This document shows, piece by piece, positions 32,437 through 42,639 of a DNA stretch of 64,000 nucleotides; position 1 is the first letter of the stretch; every line of letters starts with the position of its first letter. Location of the stretch: the NCBI RefSeq assembly GCF_040939785.1, contig NZ_CP162553.1:2170001-2234000 (forward strand), given 5' to 3'. This DNA comes from Bradyrhizobium lupini (lineage in GTDB: Bacteria; Pseudomonadota; Alphaproteobacteria; Rhizobiales; Xanthobacteraceae). The notes beneath the pieces are model-generated. The model was not told the origin of the DNA and searched no databases. It worked only from the letters and a program-made list of their open reading frames with translations. A program made the translations under genes and the position numbers.

Positions 32437-35400
32437 CTCACGGAATCGGCCTGTTTACGAACAAGCGCGTCCACGCCGAGCTCGTCGATCAGTTGCATCG
32501 CCTGTTTCAGGTCCGGCGTGGAAAAGCCCTCGCTGAACTTGGCCACAATCGGTACGAGCAGGAGACGAGCGTGCTCGCGCTTGCCGGCTTGGTGCGACAG
32601 GCGCGCGAGGCTGACGGCGGTGCGAAGCTCCCAGGACAGAGCGCCCTGCTTACGCGCGATCTCCAGCGACAGGTTGAACAGGTCCTCGGCCTCCTGCACC
32701 GAGGCCGGATTCTCATCCGACAGGGTGATCTCGCCTTGCAGGCGGTAGACTTCGGCGAGGTAGGAGTGGTCGCCGGTCCGTCTTGCGGTCGCGAGCGCAC
32801 CGTCCAGCGCGCGCAAGGCGGCATCGCGCATTCCGACCTTGGCGTAGGCCTCCGCGAGCAGGCAGCGGAACCAGCAGCCGGCGAGCCAGGAATCCATCGC
32901 TTCGTATTCGTCGAGGCCGAACCGCATCTGGCTGAGGCCTTCGTCGGCCTCGCCGAGCTGCGCCAGCGCCCAGCCGCGCAGGATCGCCGCCTGCTGCTTC
33001 CAGTGCAGGAAATTGTGCTCCGTGGCGATGATCATGGCGCGGTTGGCATGGTCGCGCGTGCCCTCAACATCGCGCAAATGCTGGCAGAGATAGGCGCCGA
33101 ACACGAGCGCGAAGGCGAGCGTGAATGGGTGGCGGATATTCTCGGCGTTCGCGATCGCCTGTTCGCTGTGCTGGCGCGCCGCGTCGGGCCGGCCGAGGAA
33201 CCACAGGAGGTAGCCGAGATAGGACAGCGAGACGACACCGGGATCGGTGCCGTGCCGCTCCATCAGATCGGAGTGCAGGTCGGGGCTGTAGAGGTTGATG
33301 CAGCGGTGCAGATGATGCTGGGACGCGGCAAAGCGCCCGCGATAGAGCATAGTCATCGCGATCGAGCGATGCGCCTCGATCAGATAGCCGGTCTGCTGCG
33401 CCGGTTGCGTCCCCTCGTTCAGCCGCTCGCGCTTGGCGAACTTCAACAGCTCGACGCTGAGATCGTGCGCGCGGGTCAGATCGGCGCGGATGAAATGACA
33501 GACCCAGAGCCCGCGCGTGGCGGCGAAGGCCTTTTCGTCGTCGTCGAGCTGCTGGCCGAGTTCGAGGGCGCGGACGTAGTTCTCCTCGACCTCCTGCACG
33601 GCATAGCCCTTGGCGGCGATCAGCGCGTTGCCGAGCGCGATGCGCAATTCGAGCTCCATCTCATCGGCGCCCTGCATGCGCGCATTGGCCTGCACGACGC
33701 CGAGGCCGCGGCCCAGATGCCCGATCGCCTCTAGATTGGCGCCACTCTTGGCCGCCTGCTTACCGGCCTTAAGCCAGAAGCTGGCGGCGCTCTCGCTCTG
33801 GCCGGATTCGGTCATATGATGGGCGAGCAGTTCCGGTTCGCGCTCGGTCTTCTCGGGATACATCTCGGCCAGCACCTGGGCGATCCGGGAATGCAGCTTG
33901 CGCCGCTCGCTGTGCAGCAAGCTCGCATGCGCGGCGTTCTGAATCATCACGTGCTTGAAGGAGTAGAGCGCGTCGGGCGGATGGCCGCGGCGCATGATCA
34001 GTCCGGCCTCCTCCAAATGATTGAGCGCGGCCTCGATCTGTTCGGCGGGTGTGTTGGCGACCGCGTGCAGAGTCTCGTAGGAGAATTCGCGGCCGATGGT
34101 GGCACCGATTTGCGCGATCCGCTTGAACGGCCCCATCCGGTCCAGCCGCGCCATCAGCGAGTCCGTCAGCGTCGCCGGGATCGCAAGCTGCCGCCACGGA
34201 CCCGACAGCACGTAGCGCCCGTGCCGTTCGGTCAGGAGGTTGGATTCGAGAACCGTCTTGGTCAGCTCCTCCAGGAACAGCGGCACGCCGTCGGTCTTGA
34301 CGATGATCTCCTCGATGACCTCCTTGGGAAGCTCGCGTCCCGCCACGCGCTCGACCAGCGTCGCGCGCAACTGCCGGCTCAACCGGTTCAGCACCAGGGT
34401 CGTGATATGCGAATGGGCGTTCCAGCTCGGCTGGAATTCGGTGCGCGCGGTGATGATGACCAGGATTGCCCGGTTCTGTGCCCGGTCGACCAGGAGATCG
34501 ATCACCTCACGGGACGTCGGGTCGATCCAGTGCAGATCCTCGAATGCGATCACCAGCGGCTGCTCGCGCGCAAGGCCGAGGAAATGATTGACCAGCGCCG
34601 CGACGGTCGCATCCTTTTGCTGCTGCGGCGACAGCTCGAGCGGCGGATAGCGGTCGCCGGTCGGAATGGACAACAGCACGGCAAACAGCGGCGCAACCTG
34701 CTCGATGTCGCCATGAGCGGCGGCGATCGCGGTCTCCAGGCTCGCCAGCGACTGAACGGACGCATCCTCGCGATCGAGACCGAGAGAGAATTTGAGCTGC
34801 TCGGCGAACGGATAGAACGCCGTGGAGGTGTAATAGGGCGAGCACTGGAACGAGACCTGTCCATGGCGATCGCCCGCGATCCGGTCGAAGATCTCCTGGA
34901 TGATGCGCGACTTGCCGATGCCGGGCTCGCCGAACTTGACCACGACCTGGCCCTCGCCCTCCTTGGCCTGCTGCCAGCGCCCCATCAGCAGCGCAATCTC
35001 CTCCTCCCGGTTGACGAGCGGGGTCAGCCGCGTGCCCATGGCGGCGGCGAAGCGGGTCTCCACCCGCGAGGCGCGCATCACGTGCCAGGCCTGGGCTTTC
35101 TCCGAGATTCCCTTGAGCACGTGGACGCCGAGATCGCGGTAGTCGAACTTCCCCTTCAGCAGCGACTGGGTCGACGTGGAAATCACCACACCGTTGGGCG
35201 GCGCCAGGCCCTGCAGGCGCGCGGCGAGATTGACGGTTTCTCCGACCGCGGAGTCGCGCTCTTCGGTGCCCTGTCCGACGAGGTCGCCAACCACGACGAG
35301 ACCGGTTGCGATGCCGATGCGGACGGCGGGTGAGTGGCTGAGCGCGCCACGCGGCTCGATCGCGCGAGCGGTCGACAGCACCCGGACGATTTCCAGCCCC

Positions 35401-35903
35401 GCACGCACGGCGCGCTCGGCGTCGTCCTCATGTGCGGTCGGATAGCCGAAATAGACCAAAATACCGTCTCCGACGAAGCGGGCAGCAAAACCTTCGTAAT
35501 GCTTCACGACGCGGACACAGGTTTCGCGGAAGCTCGCGATCATGTCGCGCACGTCTTCCGGATCGAACTGCACCGAGAGCGAGGTGGAATCCACCATGTC
35601 GCAGAACATGGTGGTGAGCTGACGCCGCTCGGCGCCGACCTCCGTCCGGATTTGCGGGCGAGCCGTCGCGTCGGGCTTCTCCGCGGTTTCGGCCCGGAAC
35701 AACGCGGTCATGGCGCGCTGGAGCCGCTTCCGATCGCCGAGCGGCAATCCGAGCTCGATCAGATCGGATTCGGTCAGGTCCGCCATGACGTCGAGATCGA
35801 GACGGTGCTGCGCGAAGAGATCGGTATAGTGGCTAAGACCGATACCCTCGAGCCAGCGCTTCAGCCCGCCTTCCGCTCCCGTGCCCGGCTCATTCTCCAG
35901 CAT
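32433..35903 (-). CDS. SAM-cyclase-AAA-TPR multidomain signalling protein
   Basis: 1156 aa. Residues ~12-72 are a SAM domain (LKRWLEGIGLSHYTDLFAQH). A class III cyclase domain (~85-275) has TTMFCDMVDSTSLS and FVGDGILVYFGYPTAHEDDA with both metal Asp. An AAA/STAND ATPase follows with Walker A VVKFGEPGIGKSR and Walker B-like IAFEDLHWID. About 500 residues of TPR-like helices end the chain. This plan is common in rhizobia and links a cyclic-nucleotide output to an NTP-driven scaffold. It is divergent from the NRPS gene by 142 bp and coupled to the PIMT-like gene. Confidence 0.9.
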   Translation of the reverse strand: MLENEPGTGAEGGLKRWLEGIGLSHYTDLFAQHRLDLDVMADLTESDLIELGLPLGDRKRLQRAMTALFRAETAEKPDATARPQIRTEVGAERRQLTTMFCDMVDSTSLSVQFDPEDVRDMIASFRETCVRVVKHYEGFAARFVGDGILVYFGYPTAHEDDAERAVRAGLEIVRVLSTARAIEPRGALSHSPAVRIGIATGLVVVGDLVGQGTEERDSAVGETVNLAARLQGLAPPNGVVISTSTQSLLKGKFDYRDLGVHVLKGISEKAQAWHVMRASRVETRFAAAMGTRLTPLVNREEEIALLMGRWQQAKEGEGQVVVKFGEPGIGKSRIIQEIFDRIAGDRHGQVSFQCSPYYTSTAFYPFAEQLKFSLGLDREDASVQSLASLETAIAAAHGDIEQVAPLFAVLLSIPTGDRYPPLELSPQQQKDATVAALVNHFLGLAREQPLVIAFEDLHWIDPTSREVIDLLVDRAQNRAILVIITARTEFQPSWNAHSHITTLVLNRLSRQLRATLVERVAGRELPKEVIEEIIVKTDGVPLFLEELTKTVLESNLLTERHGRYVLSGPWRQLAIPATLTDSLMARLDRMGPFKRIAQIGATIGREFSYETLHAVANTPAEQIEAALNHLEEAGLIMRRGHPPDALYSFKHVMIQNAAHASLLHSERRKLHSRIAQVLAEMYPEKTEREPELLAHHMTESGQSESAASFWLKAGKQAAKSGANLEAIGHLGRGLGVVQANARMQGADEMELELRIALGNALIAAKGYAVQEVEENYVRALELGQQLDDDEKAFAATRGLWVCHFIRADLTRAHDLSVELLKFAKRERLNEGTQPAQQTGYLIEAHRSIAMTMLYRGRFAASQHHLHRCINLYSPDLHSDLMERHGTDPGVVSLSYLGYLLWFLGRPDAARQHSEQAIANAENIRHPFTLAFALVFGAYLCQHLRDVEGTRDHANRAMIIATEHNFLHWKQQAAILRGWALAQLGEADEGLSQMRFGLDEYEAMDSWLAGCWFRCLLAEAYAKVGMRDAALRALDGALATARRTGDHSYLAEVYRLQGEITLSDENPASVQEAEDLFNLSLEIARKQGALSWELRTAVSLARLSHQAGKREHARLLLVPIVAKFSEGFSTPDLKQAMQLIDELGVDALVRKQADSVR

Positions 35904-36045
35904 GGTGATTCCGCCCGACCAATCACTCCGTCGAAGGGCTTAGGGCCCCGCAACCACAGATTTTGGGGCCAAAACTTCACCTCAGACTGGACGCGTTTCC
36001 TAACTTCTTGGAAGAATAGCCCAATCGGATCAAAAGGGAACGGAA

Positions 36046-39000
36046 TTGTCGGACGCCACACGCCCAGCCCCGCGGGAAGCGAGCACGACGGCCGAAGCGA
36101 AGATATTCGAGGATATCGGCGGTCTTCTCGATTTCCATGCACGCAAGATGCCGGTGGCCCCCGCCCTCCTCGCCACCGGCCAGCCGGTCCTCAACTACGG
36201 CGGGATTGGCGCGCGGACGCAGGATCTCGTCCGCACGCTGCGCGGGCTCGGCATCGCTCCTACCGACCGCATCGCGGTTGCGTTGCCGCGCGGTGCCGAC
36301 AGCGCACTGGCCCTGATCGCGGTAGCCTCGAGCTGCGCTTGCGTTCCCGTCAATCCCGATCTGACGGCGGACGAGCTGCAACGCTATTTCAGCGAATTGA
36401 AGCTGACGGCGCTCGTCACCCGGGCCGACACGAACTCGGCGGCCCGCGATGTCGCCAAGGCGCTCGATATTGCGGTGATCGATTTCGTGCCGGGGCCGCA
36501 AGACGATCTCGGCGGCTGCGCGTTGGTCGGGCCGGCGGTCGGACCGGCGAGCAGCAGCGGCGCCTCGCGCGGCGACGACGACGCGTTCATCCTGCTGACC
36601 TCGGGCACGGCGGCGCGACCGAAGATGGTGCCGCTGACGCATCGCAATGTGTGCCTCTCCGCCTACAATGCCGGCCGCGTGCTCTCGCTCGCGTCCCACG
36701 ATCGTCTGCTCAACGTCCTGCCGCTGTTTCACGCCCATGGTCTGATTTCCGGCCTGCTGACGGCGCTGGCCGCGGGCTCCAGCGTAGTCTGTACCGAGGG
36801 TTTCGACGCAGCCTCCTTCTTCGGCTGGATGCGGCAGCTGCGACCGACCTGGTACACGGCAGTGCCGACCATCCATCGCGCGCTGCTGACGGCGGCGGAA
36901 GCCAACCCGGATCTTGCCCGATCGTCGTCGCTGCGCGTGATCCGCTCCGCCTCGGCCTCGCTTGCGCCTGCGATCCTCGACGGGTTGGAGGCGACGTTCG
37001 GCGTTCCCGTGCTCGAAACCTACGGCATGACGGAGGCGGCCTCGCAGATCGCGGCCAACCCGTTCGAGCTGCGCAAGGTCGGATCGGTTGGCCGCGCCGC
37101 GGGCCCCGAGATCACAATCATGGACGAGACGGGCCGCGCGCTCGCCAGCGGCCAGCACGGCGAGATCATGCTGCGCGGACCCAACATGAGCCGCGGCTAC
37201 TATAATGACGAAGCGGCGACGCAGGCTGCCTTCCGCAACGGCTGGTTCCGGACCGGCGATCTCGGCTATCTCGATGCCGACGGCTATCTCTTCATCGTCG
37301 GTCGCATCAAGGACGTCATCAACCGCGGCGGGCAGAAGATCTCGCCTCTGGAGGTGGAAGAGGTTCTGCTCAGCCATCCGGCGGTGCTGGAAGCCGGCGT
37401 GTTTGCCGTCCCGCACCCGAAGCTCGGCGAGAACGTCGCCGCAATCGTGGTGCTGCGGCCGAATTCCGAGGCGACCTCCGACCAGTTGCGCCAGTTCGCC
37501 CGGAAACGGCTCGCGGCCTACAAAGTGCCGAGCCTGATCCGCAGCGTCGCAACCCTGCCGAAAGGCGCGAGCGGCAAGGTCAAGCGCAATGCGCTCGCCG
37601 AGCTGATCGCAACAACGGGCGGCGGCGAGGAGGAGGCCCGTCTGCCGCGCAACGCGCTGGAGACCGAGCTCGCCGGGATCTGGGCCGATCTGCTGGAGCT
37701 GCCGCAGGTCGGGGGAGATCAGGACGTCTTTGCGCTCGGTGCCGACTCGCTCGCGGTGACGCAGATGCGTTCGCGCCTGCGCGAACGCTTCAATGTCGAT
37801 TTCTCGTTCGAGGACGTTTTTGATTGCGCCACGGCCGCCGCGCTTGCGGCCCGGATCGAGACCGCCGCAATCCATCGCGAAACGATGCTACCGGCCTGGC
37901 GCCAGGCCGGGGAAGCAGACGCGCCGCTGTCGTTCCAGCAGCAGCGGATGTACGTGCTCTCGCGGCTCGACCCCACGCGCTACAATTATAACGTCGTCGA
38001 AGTCGCGCTCCTCAAGGGTGGGCTCGACGTCGCCGCACTTTCTGCGAGCCTCACCGCCGTATCGGCGCGCCATGAGGCGTTGCGGTCGGTCATCGTCGAA
38101 CGCGAGGGCGAGCCGGTGCAGCTTGTGCTGCAATCGCCACCGCGGTTCGAGCGGATCAAGCTCAAGCCCTGCCCCGCGAACAAGCGGGTCGCTGTTGTCA
38201 GGCGCGAAGCGCTCCGGCTCGCGCAACATCCGTTCGACCTTGCGAACGAGGCACCGCTGAAGGTCACGCTGCTCTCGTTCGACAAGAGCAGCCATGTGCT
38301 GGTGGTCAACGTCCACCACCTCGTCACCGACGGCTGGTCGCAGCGGCTGTTCTGGGAAGAACTCGCCGCCCATTATTCGGCAGCGCGCAAGAACGACGTG
38401 ACGGCACTGCGTTCGCCCGCCTTCCAGTACCGCGAGTTTGCGCTCTGGCAGCAGAGCTGGGCGCAGACGCCGGCGGCCAAGGAGCAGCTCGATTACTGGC
38501 GGGTGCAACTGGACGGCGTCACCACGCTGCCGCTGCGAACCGACCGCCCAAGGCCGGAGGTCTGGAGCGGCCACGGTGCCCGTCACTATCTCGAATTCTC
38601 CAAAACCCTGTCGGCCGACCTGCGCGCGCTGAGCCAGAACCAGGGCGTCACGCCCTTCATGACCCTGCTCGCCGTGTTCCAGTGCCTGCTGTTCCGTCAC
38701 ACCGGACACGAAGATGTCGCGACCGGATCGCTGATCGCCAACCGCAATCAGATCGAGAGCGAGCGCCTGATCGGACTGTTCGCCAACACCCTGATCCTGC
38801 GCAATGATTTTGGCGGCGATCCGAGCTTCGGCGACATGTTGCGCCGGGTACGGCAGGTCACGCTCGATGCCTATCGCAATCAGGATCTCCCGATCGAGGA
38901 AGTCCTGCGCTCGCTTCAGATCGCACGAAGGACGGACGGCAATCCGCTGTTCCGGATCATGTTCATCCTCCAGAATGCCTCGATCGAGGCGGCACGATTC

Positions 39001-42000
39001 TCCGGTCTGTCGACGCGGCGGATCGAGATCGATCCAAAAGTGGCGCGATTCGACATCACGCTCGAACTGGTCGAGGCCGACGGCCGTTTCACCGGCTTCT
39101 TCGAATACGCCACCGATCTGTTCGACGCGGCGACGATCGAGGGCATGGCCGCTCAGTTCAAAACCCTGCTCAAATCCGTCATCGCCGATCCGGAGCAGCG
39201 CATCTCCCGCCTGGCACTCCTGACCGAGGCCGAACGCCGGCAGCTGCTGGCGCAGGGCCGGGGCGTGCCGGCCAATTTCGTCGCGCGCGGCAATTTGAGC
39301 GAAGGTTTCGATCGCCAGGTCAAGAAGACGCCGAACGCGATCGCGGTGTCGGACGGCCGCACATCCCTGAGCTACCGCGAGCTGGCGCGCCGCAGCCAAG
39401 CGGCTGCGCGCTGGCTCACTCTCGAAGGCGTCGGCGCCGAGGCCGTGGTCGCCTTGCTTGCAGATCGCGGGCCCGACCTGCTCGCCGCGATGATCGCCGT
39501 ACAACGCGTGGGCGCCGCCTTCCTCAATCTCGATCCCGACCAGCCGCGGGAACGGCTCGCAACCATCCTCGGATCGAGCGGGGCCCGCATGCTGCTGATC
39601 GAACGGGCGCAGTCATCCATGGCGGAGGCGCTGCTCGAACCGCTGGTCGAGCGCATCCAAATGGCCGAGCTCGAGGACGCGATCGCGCCAGCGTCGGCCA
39701 AGCCGGCCCCCGCAAAGCGGCGCGCGGCGTCGAGCCTTGCCTATCTCATCTACACCTCCGGGTCCTCCGGCGCGCCCAAGGGCGTCATGATCGAGCAGCG
39801 CGGGCTGTCAAACCATCTGGCGTCGCTCATCTCCGAGCTGAACCTCTCGTCCCGGGACGTGATCGCGCAGACCGCGCCACAGAGTTTTGTCATCTCGGTG
39901 TGGCAGTTCCTCGCGGGGCCCATGGTCGGCGCGCGCGTCCACATCTGCGGGACCGCGATCGTGCAGGACCCGATTTTGCTCGCGCGCGAGATCGAGCGCG
40001 AGGGCATCACGGTGCTCGAGATCGTCCCGTCGCTGCTGCGCGTGATCCTCGATCGCATGGACGAGGCACAAATCCGACGCGCCTTTGCGAGGCTGCGCCT
40101 TCTGATCTCGACGGGCGAACCGCTGCCCGTCGATCTCTGCAAGGCCTGGTTCGCCCGCTGTCCGAAAGTGCCGCTGATCAACGCCTATGGTGCGTCGGAA
40201 TGTTCCGACGACGTCTCGCTGCATCGCCTGACCAAGGCGCCGGCGACCGACATAGGCCATGTCCCGGTCGGCGCGCCGCTGCCGAACATGCAGCTCTACG
40301 TGCTCGACGCAAACCTGCAGCCGCAGCCGGTCGGCGTGACCGGCGAGCTCTGCATCGGCGGCGCCGGTGTGGGCCGCGGCTATGTCAACGATCCCGCGCA
40401 GAACCGGCAGCGCTTCCTGCCCGATCCGTTCTCGCGCAAAGCAAGCAGCCGGCTGTACCGGACCGGCGACCTCGCCCGCCGCCGTGCCGACGGCACGATC
40501 GAATGCCTCGGTCGCGCCGACCATCAAGTCAAGGTCCGCGGCTACCGTATCGAGCTCAAGGAGATCGAGAACGCGCTTGCCGACCATCCCAGTGTGCGCG
40601 CCGGCATCGTCGAGCCGCGTCGCGAAGCGAGCGGCGATGTCAGGCTGATTGCCCATATCGTCGCAAGATCCGGCAGCCGGAGCAGCGCCAGCGAGCTGCG
40701 CGATTTCCTGAAGAGCCGGCTGCCGGACCATGCCATCCCGTCCGCGTTCTTGTTCCTGGATCAGGTGCCGCTCAATGCCCATGGCAAAATCGATCGGACC
40801 GCGCTGCTGGCGCCGGCGCAGCAGGAAACGTTCGAACCGGATGCGGCCGTGCCGGCGCGGCGCTTCACCGAAAAGGTGCTGTCCGACATCTGGATCGACC
40901 TGCTGAAGGTCGAGAGCCTCGGCGTCACCGACAATTTTTTCGACCTCGGCGGCCATTCGCTGCTGGCGGGCCAAGTCATGGCGCGGGTCGCTCGGGCGCT
41001 CGGCGCGTCGCTGCCGATCAAGACCATCTTCGAGGCACCGACGATCGACGAGCTTGCCCGGCGGGTCGACGAGGTCGTGGCGGCAAAGCCGCGCAAGCCG
41101 GCTGCAAGTTTTGCAAGGCTGGCTGGCGCGAGCCTGGCCGAAGGCAGCCCACCCACGCTCTCGATCGCGCAGGACCAGATGCTGCGGATCGAGCAGAATC
41201 TTCACGGACTGCCGCTGTTCAACCTGCCTTTCGCTTTCCGCCTCCAGGGGCCGCTGAATCCGGCCGCCCTGGCGCAGGCGATCGACGACATCGTGCGCCG
41301 GCACGAATCGCTGCGGACTCATTTCGGCTGGAGCGGCGGGGAGCCCGTCAGCCGCATCGCCGCGCCCGGCGCCCTCGGCCGTGTCCTGAGTGTCGAGACG
41401 ATCGGCGACGGTCAGCCCCACAATAACAAGCGGCGCAAGGCGCTGGAACTCCGCAAGATCAATCTCCTGATCGAACAGGAGACCTATGTCCCGATCGACA
41501 CCACGCGCGCGCCGCTGCTGCGCGCCCGGCTGTTGCGGCTCCACGATGGCGATCACGTGTTGCTGCTGACGCTGCATCACGCCGTCGTCGATGGCTGGTC
41601 GATCGGCGTGATGTTCGAGGAATTATCCAACCGTTATGCGGCGCTGGCCGGCTATCGGTCGGTGCCGCTGCCGAAACCGCCGCCGGCCTTTGCGGACGTG
41701 GCGCGCTGGCAGCGCTGGTGGTGCGGCACCGATGCCGCCCGCCGTCAGGCGGCCGACTGGACCGAGAATTTGCGCGGGGCGCCTCCCCTCTTCGAGGGCG
41801 AATCAAGGCCGGGCCCGTCCAGGGGGCACCATCCGGTCAGTCTCAAGCGTGAGCTGATCGGCCGGCTCGCGGCTTTCGCCGGCCAGCACAATTGCACGCT
41901 GTTCATGTGCCTGCTGGCCGGCTTGAAAGCCGTGCTGCTGGCGCGGACCGGCCGCGACGACATCTCTATCGCCACCGCCATGGCCAATCGCGGCCAGCCG

Positions 42001-42498
42001 GACACCGACCGGATCGTCGGTCCGTTCGAGAACACGGTGATTGTTCGTACCAAAATCACGCCGGAGCTGTCGTTCGCGCAGGCCGTAGTCCGGGTCCGCC
42101 AGAGCGTGCTTGACGCGCATGCGCGCCAGGAGCTGCCTTTCAACATCCTGGCCGATCATTTGGAGCAGGAGGGGGTCAATCCAGCCTCGCTGCTCCAGGT
42201 CTATTTCACCCTGCAAAATCCGCTGCGCCAGCCGCTCGATCTGCCTGATCTCACGACAGGATCGATCGGCAACATCGCCCGCGAAGGCCAGCCGGTGCTG
42301 CCGATCGACCAGACATGGCTGTCGCTGATGCTCAAGGAGCGGCCGACGGGGATCACCGGTTCGTGCAATTACAAGAGCGAGCTGCTCGACGGCGCTACGG
42401 TCGGCCAGTGGATGGAGGATCTCCTCGCGCTGCTCGCGGCCGCCCTCGCCCAACCCAACACACCGCTCGGCCGATTGCTCAATCGCAGGGCGGCATGA
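36046..42498 (+). CDS. Two-module nonribosomal peptide synthetase with CoA-ligase-type loading domain
   Basis: 2150 aa from TTG 36046 (AAAAGGGAACGGA before it). Domain 1 (~20-515): adenylation with LLTSGTAARPK (~183), ETYGMTEAAS (~325) and GRIKDVINRGGQKISP (419), close to oxalate-CoA-ligase/Pcs60 enzymes rather than amino-acid A domains. Carrier Ser568 (GADSLA). Condensation domain, HHLVTDG 757-763. A second A domain with YTSGSSGAPKG at 1236; its SFVISVW (V1282) lacks the Asp that holds alpha-amino groups. Carrier Ser1638 (GGHSLL). Final condensation domain, HHAVVDG 1844-1850. No thioesterase or reductase. Predicted product: an acyl-capped amide released by the last C domain. Confidence 0.92.
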   Translation: MSDATRPAPREASTTAEAKIFEDIGGLLDFHARKMPVAPALLATGQPVLNYGGIGARTQDLVRTLRGLGIAPTDRIAVALPRGADSALALIAVASSCACVPVNPDLTADELQRYFSELKLTALVTRADTNSAARDVAKALDIAVIDFVPGPQDDLGGCALVGPAVGPASSSGASRGDDDAFILLTSGTAARPKMVPLTHRNVCLSAYNAGRVLSLASHDRLLNVLPLFHAHGLISGLLTALAAGSSVVCTEGFDAASFFGWMRQLRPTWYTAVPTIHRALLTAAEANPDLARSSSLRVIRSASASLAPAILDGLEATFGVPVLETYGMTEAASQIAANPFELRKVGSVGRAAGPEITIMDETGRALASGQHGEIMLRGPNMSRGYYNDEAATQAAFRNGWFRTGDLGYLDADGYLFIVGRIKDVINRGGQKISPLEVEEVLLSHPAVLEAGVFAVPHPKLGENVAAIVVLRPNSEATSDQLRQFARKRLAAYKVPSLIRSVATLPKGASGKVKRNALAELIATTGGGEEEARLPRNALETELAGIWADLLELPQVGGDQDVFALGADSLAVTQMRSRLRERFNVDFSFEDVFDCATAAALAARIETAAIHRETMLPAWRQAGEADAPLSFQQQRMYVLSRLDPTRYNYNVVEVALLKGGLDVAALSASLTAVSARHEALRSVIVEREGEPVQLVLQSPPRFERIKLKPCPANKRVAVVRREALRLAQHPFDLANEAPLKVTLLSFDKSSHVLVVNVHHLVTDGWSQRLFWEELAAHYSAARKNDVTALRSPAFQYREFALWQQSWAQTPAAKEQLDYWRVQLDGVTTLPLRTDRPRPEVWSGHGARHYLEFSKTLSADLRALSQNQGVTPFMTLLAVFQCLLFRHTGHEDVATGSLIANRNQIESERLIGLFANTLILRNDFGGDPSFGDMLRRVRQVTLDAYRNQDLPIEEVLRSLQIARRTDGNPLFRIMFILQNASIEAARFSGLSTRRIEIDPKVARFDITLELVEADGRFTGFFEYATDLFDAATIEGMAAQFKTLLKSVIADPEQRISRLALLTEAERRQLLAQGRGVPANFVARGNLSEGFDRQVKKTPNAIAVSDGRTSLSYRELARRSQAAARWLTLEGVGAEAVVALLADRGPDLLAAMIAVQRVGAAFLNLDPDQPRERLATILGSSGARMLLIERAQSSMAEALLEPLVERIQMAELEDAIAPASAKPAPAKRRAASSLAYLIYTSGSSGAPKGVMIEQRGLSNHLASLISELNLSSRDVIAQTAPQSFVISVWQFLAGPMVGARVHICGTAIVQDPILLAREIEREGITVLEIVPSLLRVILDRMDEAQIRRAFARLRLLISTGEPLPVDLCKAWFARCPKVPLINAYGASECSDDVSLHRLTKAPATDIGHVPVGAPLPNMQLYVLDANLQPQPVGVTGELCIGGAGVGRGYVNDPAQNRQRFLPDPFSRKASSRLYRTGDLARRRADGTIECLGRADHQVKVRGYRIELKEIENALADHPSVRAGIVEPRREASGDVRLIAHIVARSGSRSSASELRDFLKSRLPDHAIPSAFLFLDQVPLNAHGKIDRTALLAPAQQETFEPDAAVPARRFTEKVLSDIWIDLLKVESLGVTDNFFDLGGHSLLAGQVMARVARALGASLPIKTIFEAPTIDELARRVDEVVAAKPRKPAASFARLAGASLAEGSPPTLSIAQDQMLRIEQNLHGLPLFNLPFAFRLQGPLNPAALAQAIDDIVRRHESLRTHFGWSGGEPVSRIAAPGALGRVLSVETIGDGQPHNNKRRKALELRKINLLIEQETYVPIDTTRAPLLRARLLRLHDGDHVLLLTLHHAVVDGWSIGVMFEELSNRYAALAGYRSVPLPKPPPAFADVARWQRWWCGTDAARRQAADWTENLRGAPPLFEGESRPGPSRGHHPVSLKRELIGRLAAFAGQHNCTLFMCLLAGLKAVLLARTGRDDISIATAMANRGQPDTDRIVGPFENTVIVRTKITPELSFAQAVVRVRQSVLDAHARQELPFNILADHLEQEGVNPASLLQVYFTLQNPLRQPLDLPDLTTGSIGNIAREGQPVLPIDQTWLSLMLKERPTGITGSCNYKSELLDGATVGQWMEDLLALLAAALAQPNTPLGRLLNRRAA

Positions 42499-42639
42499 CC
42501 GGCCGTACATCACGGACGAATACGGGGTCACTCGTCAAAGCTGTGAATGACCAAGTTGCATCTTGATTATTTGGCGCCATCGCGCAAGATTATTCTCGCG
42601 TTTTGATTTGGACGAGTATTTTCAACCGGGGAGTTCGTT

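Noticed and set aside
33816..35333. 505-aa open frame antisense to the cyclase-AAA gene
   Set aside because: Low-quality protein composition with no motif; it mirrors conserved AAA and cyclase motifs on the other strand.
35977..37875. 632-aa open frame antisense to the NRPS
   Set aside because: Arg-rich, repetitive composition typical of a high-GC antisense shadow; no domain, and the sense strand codes a full adenylation domain.
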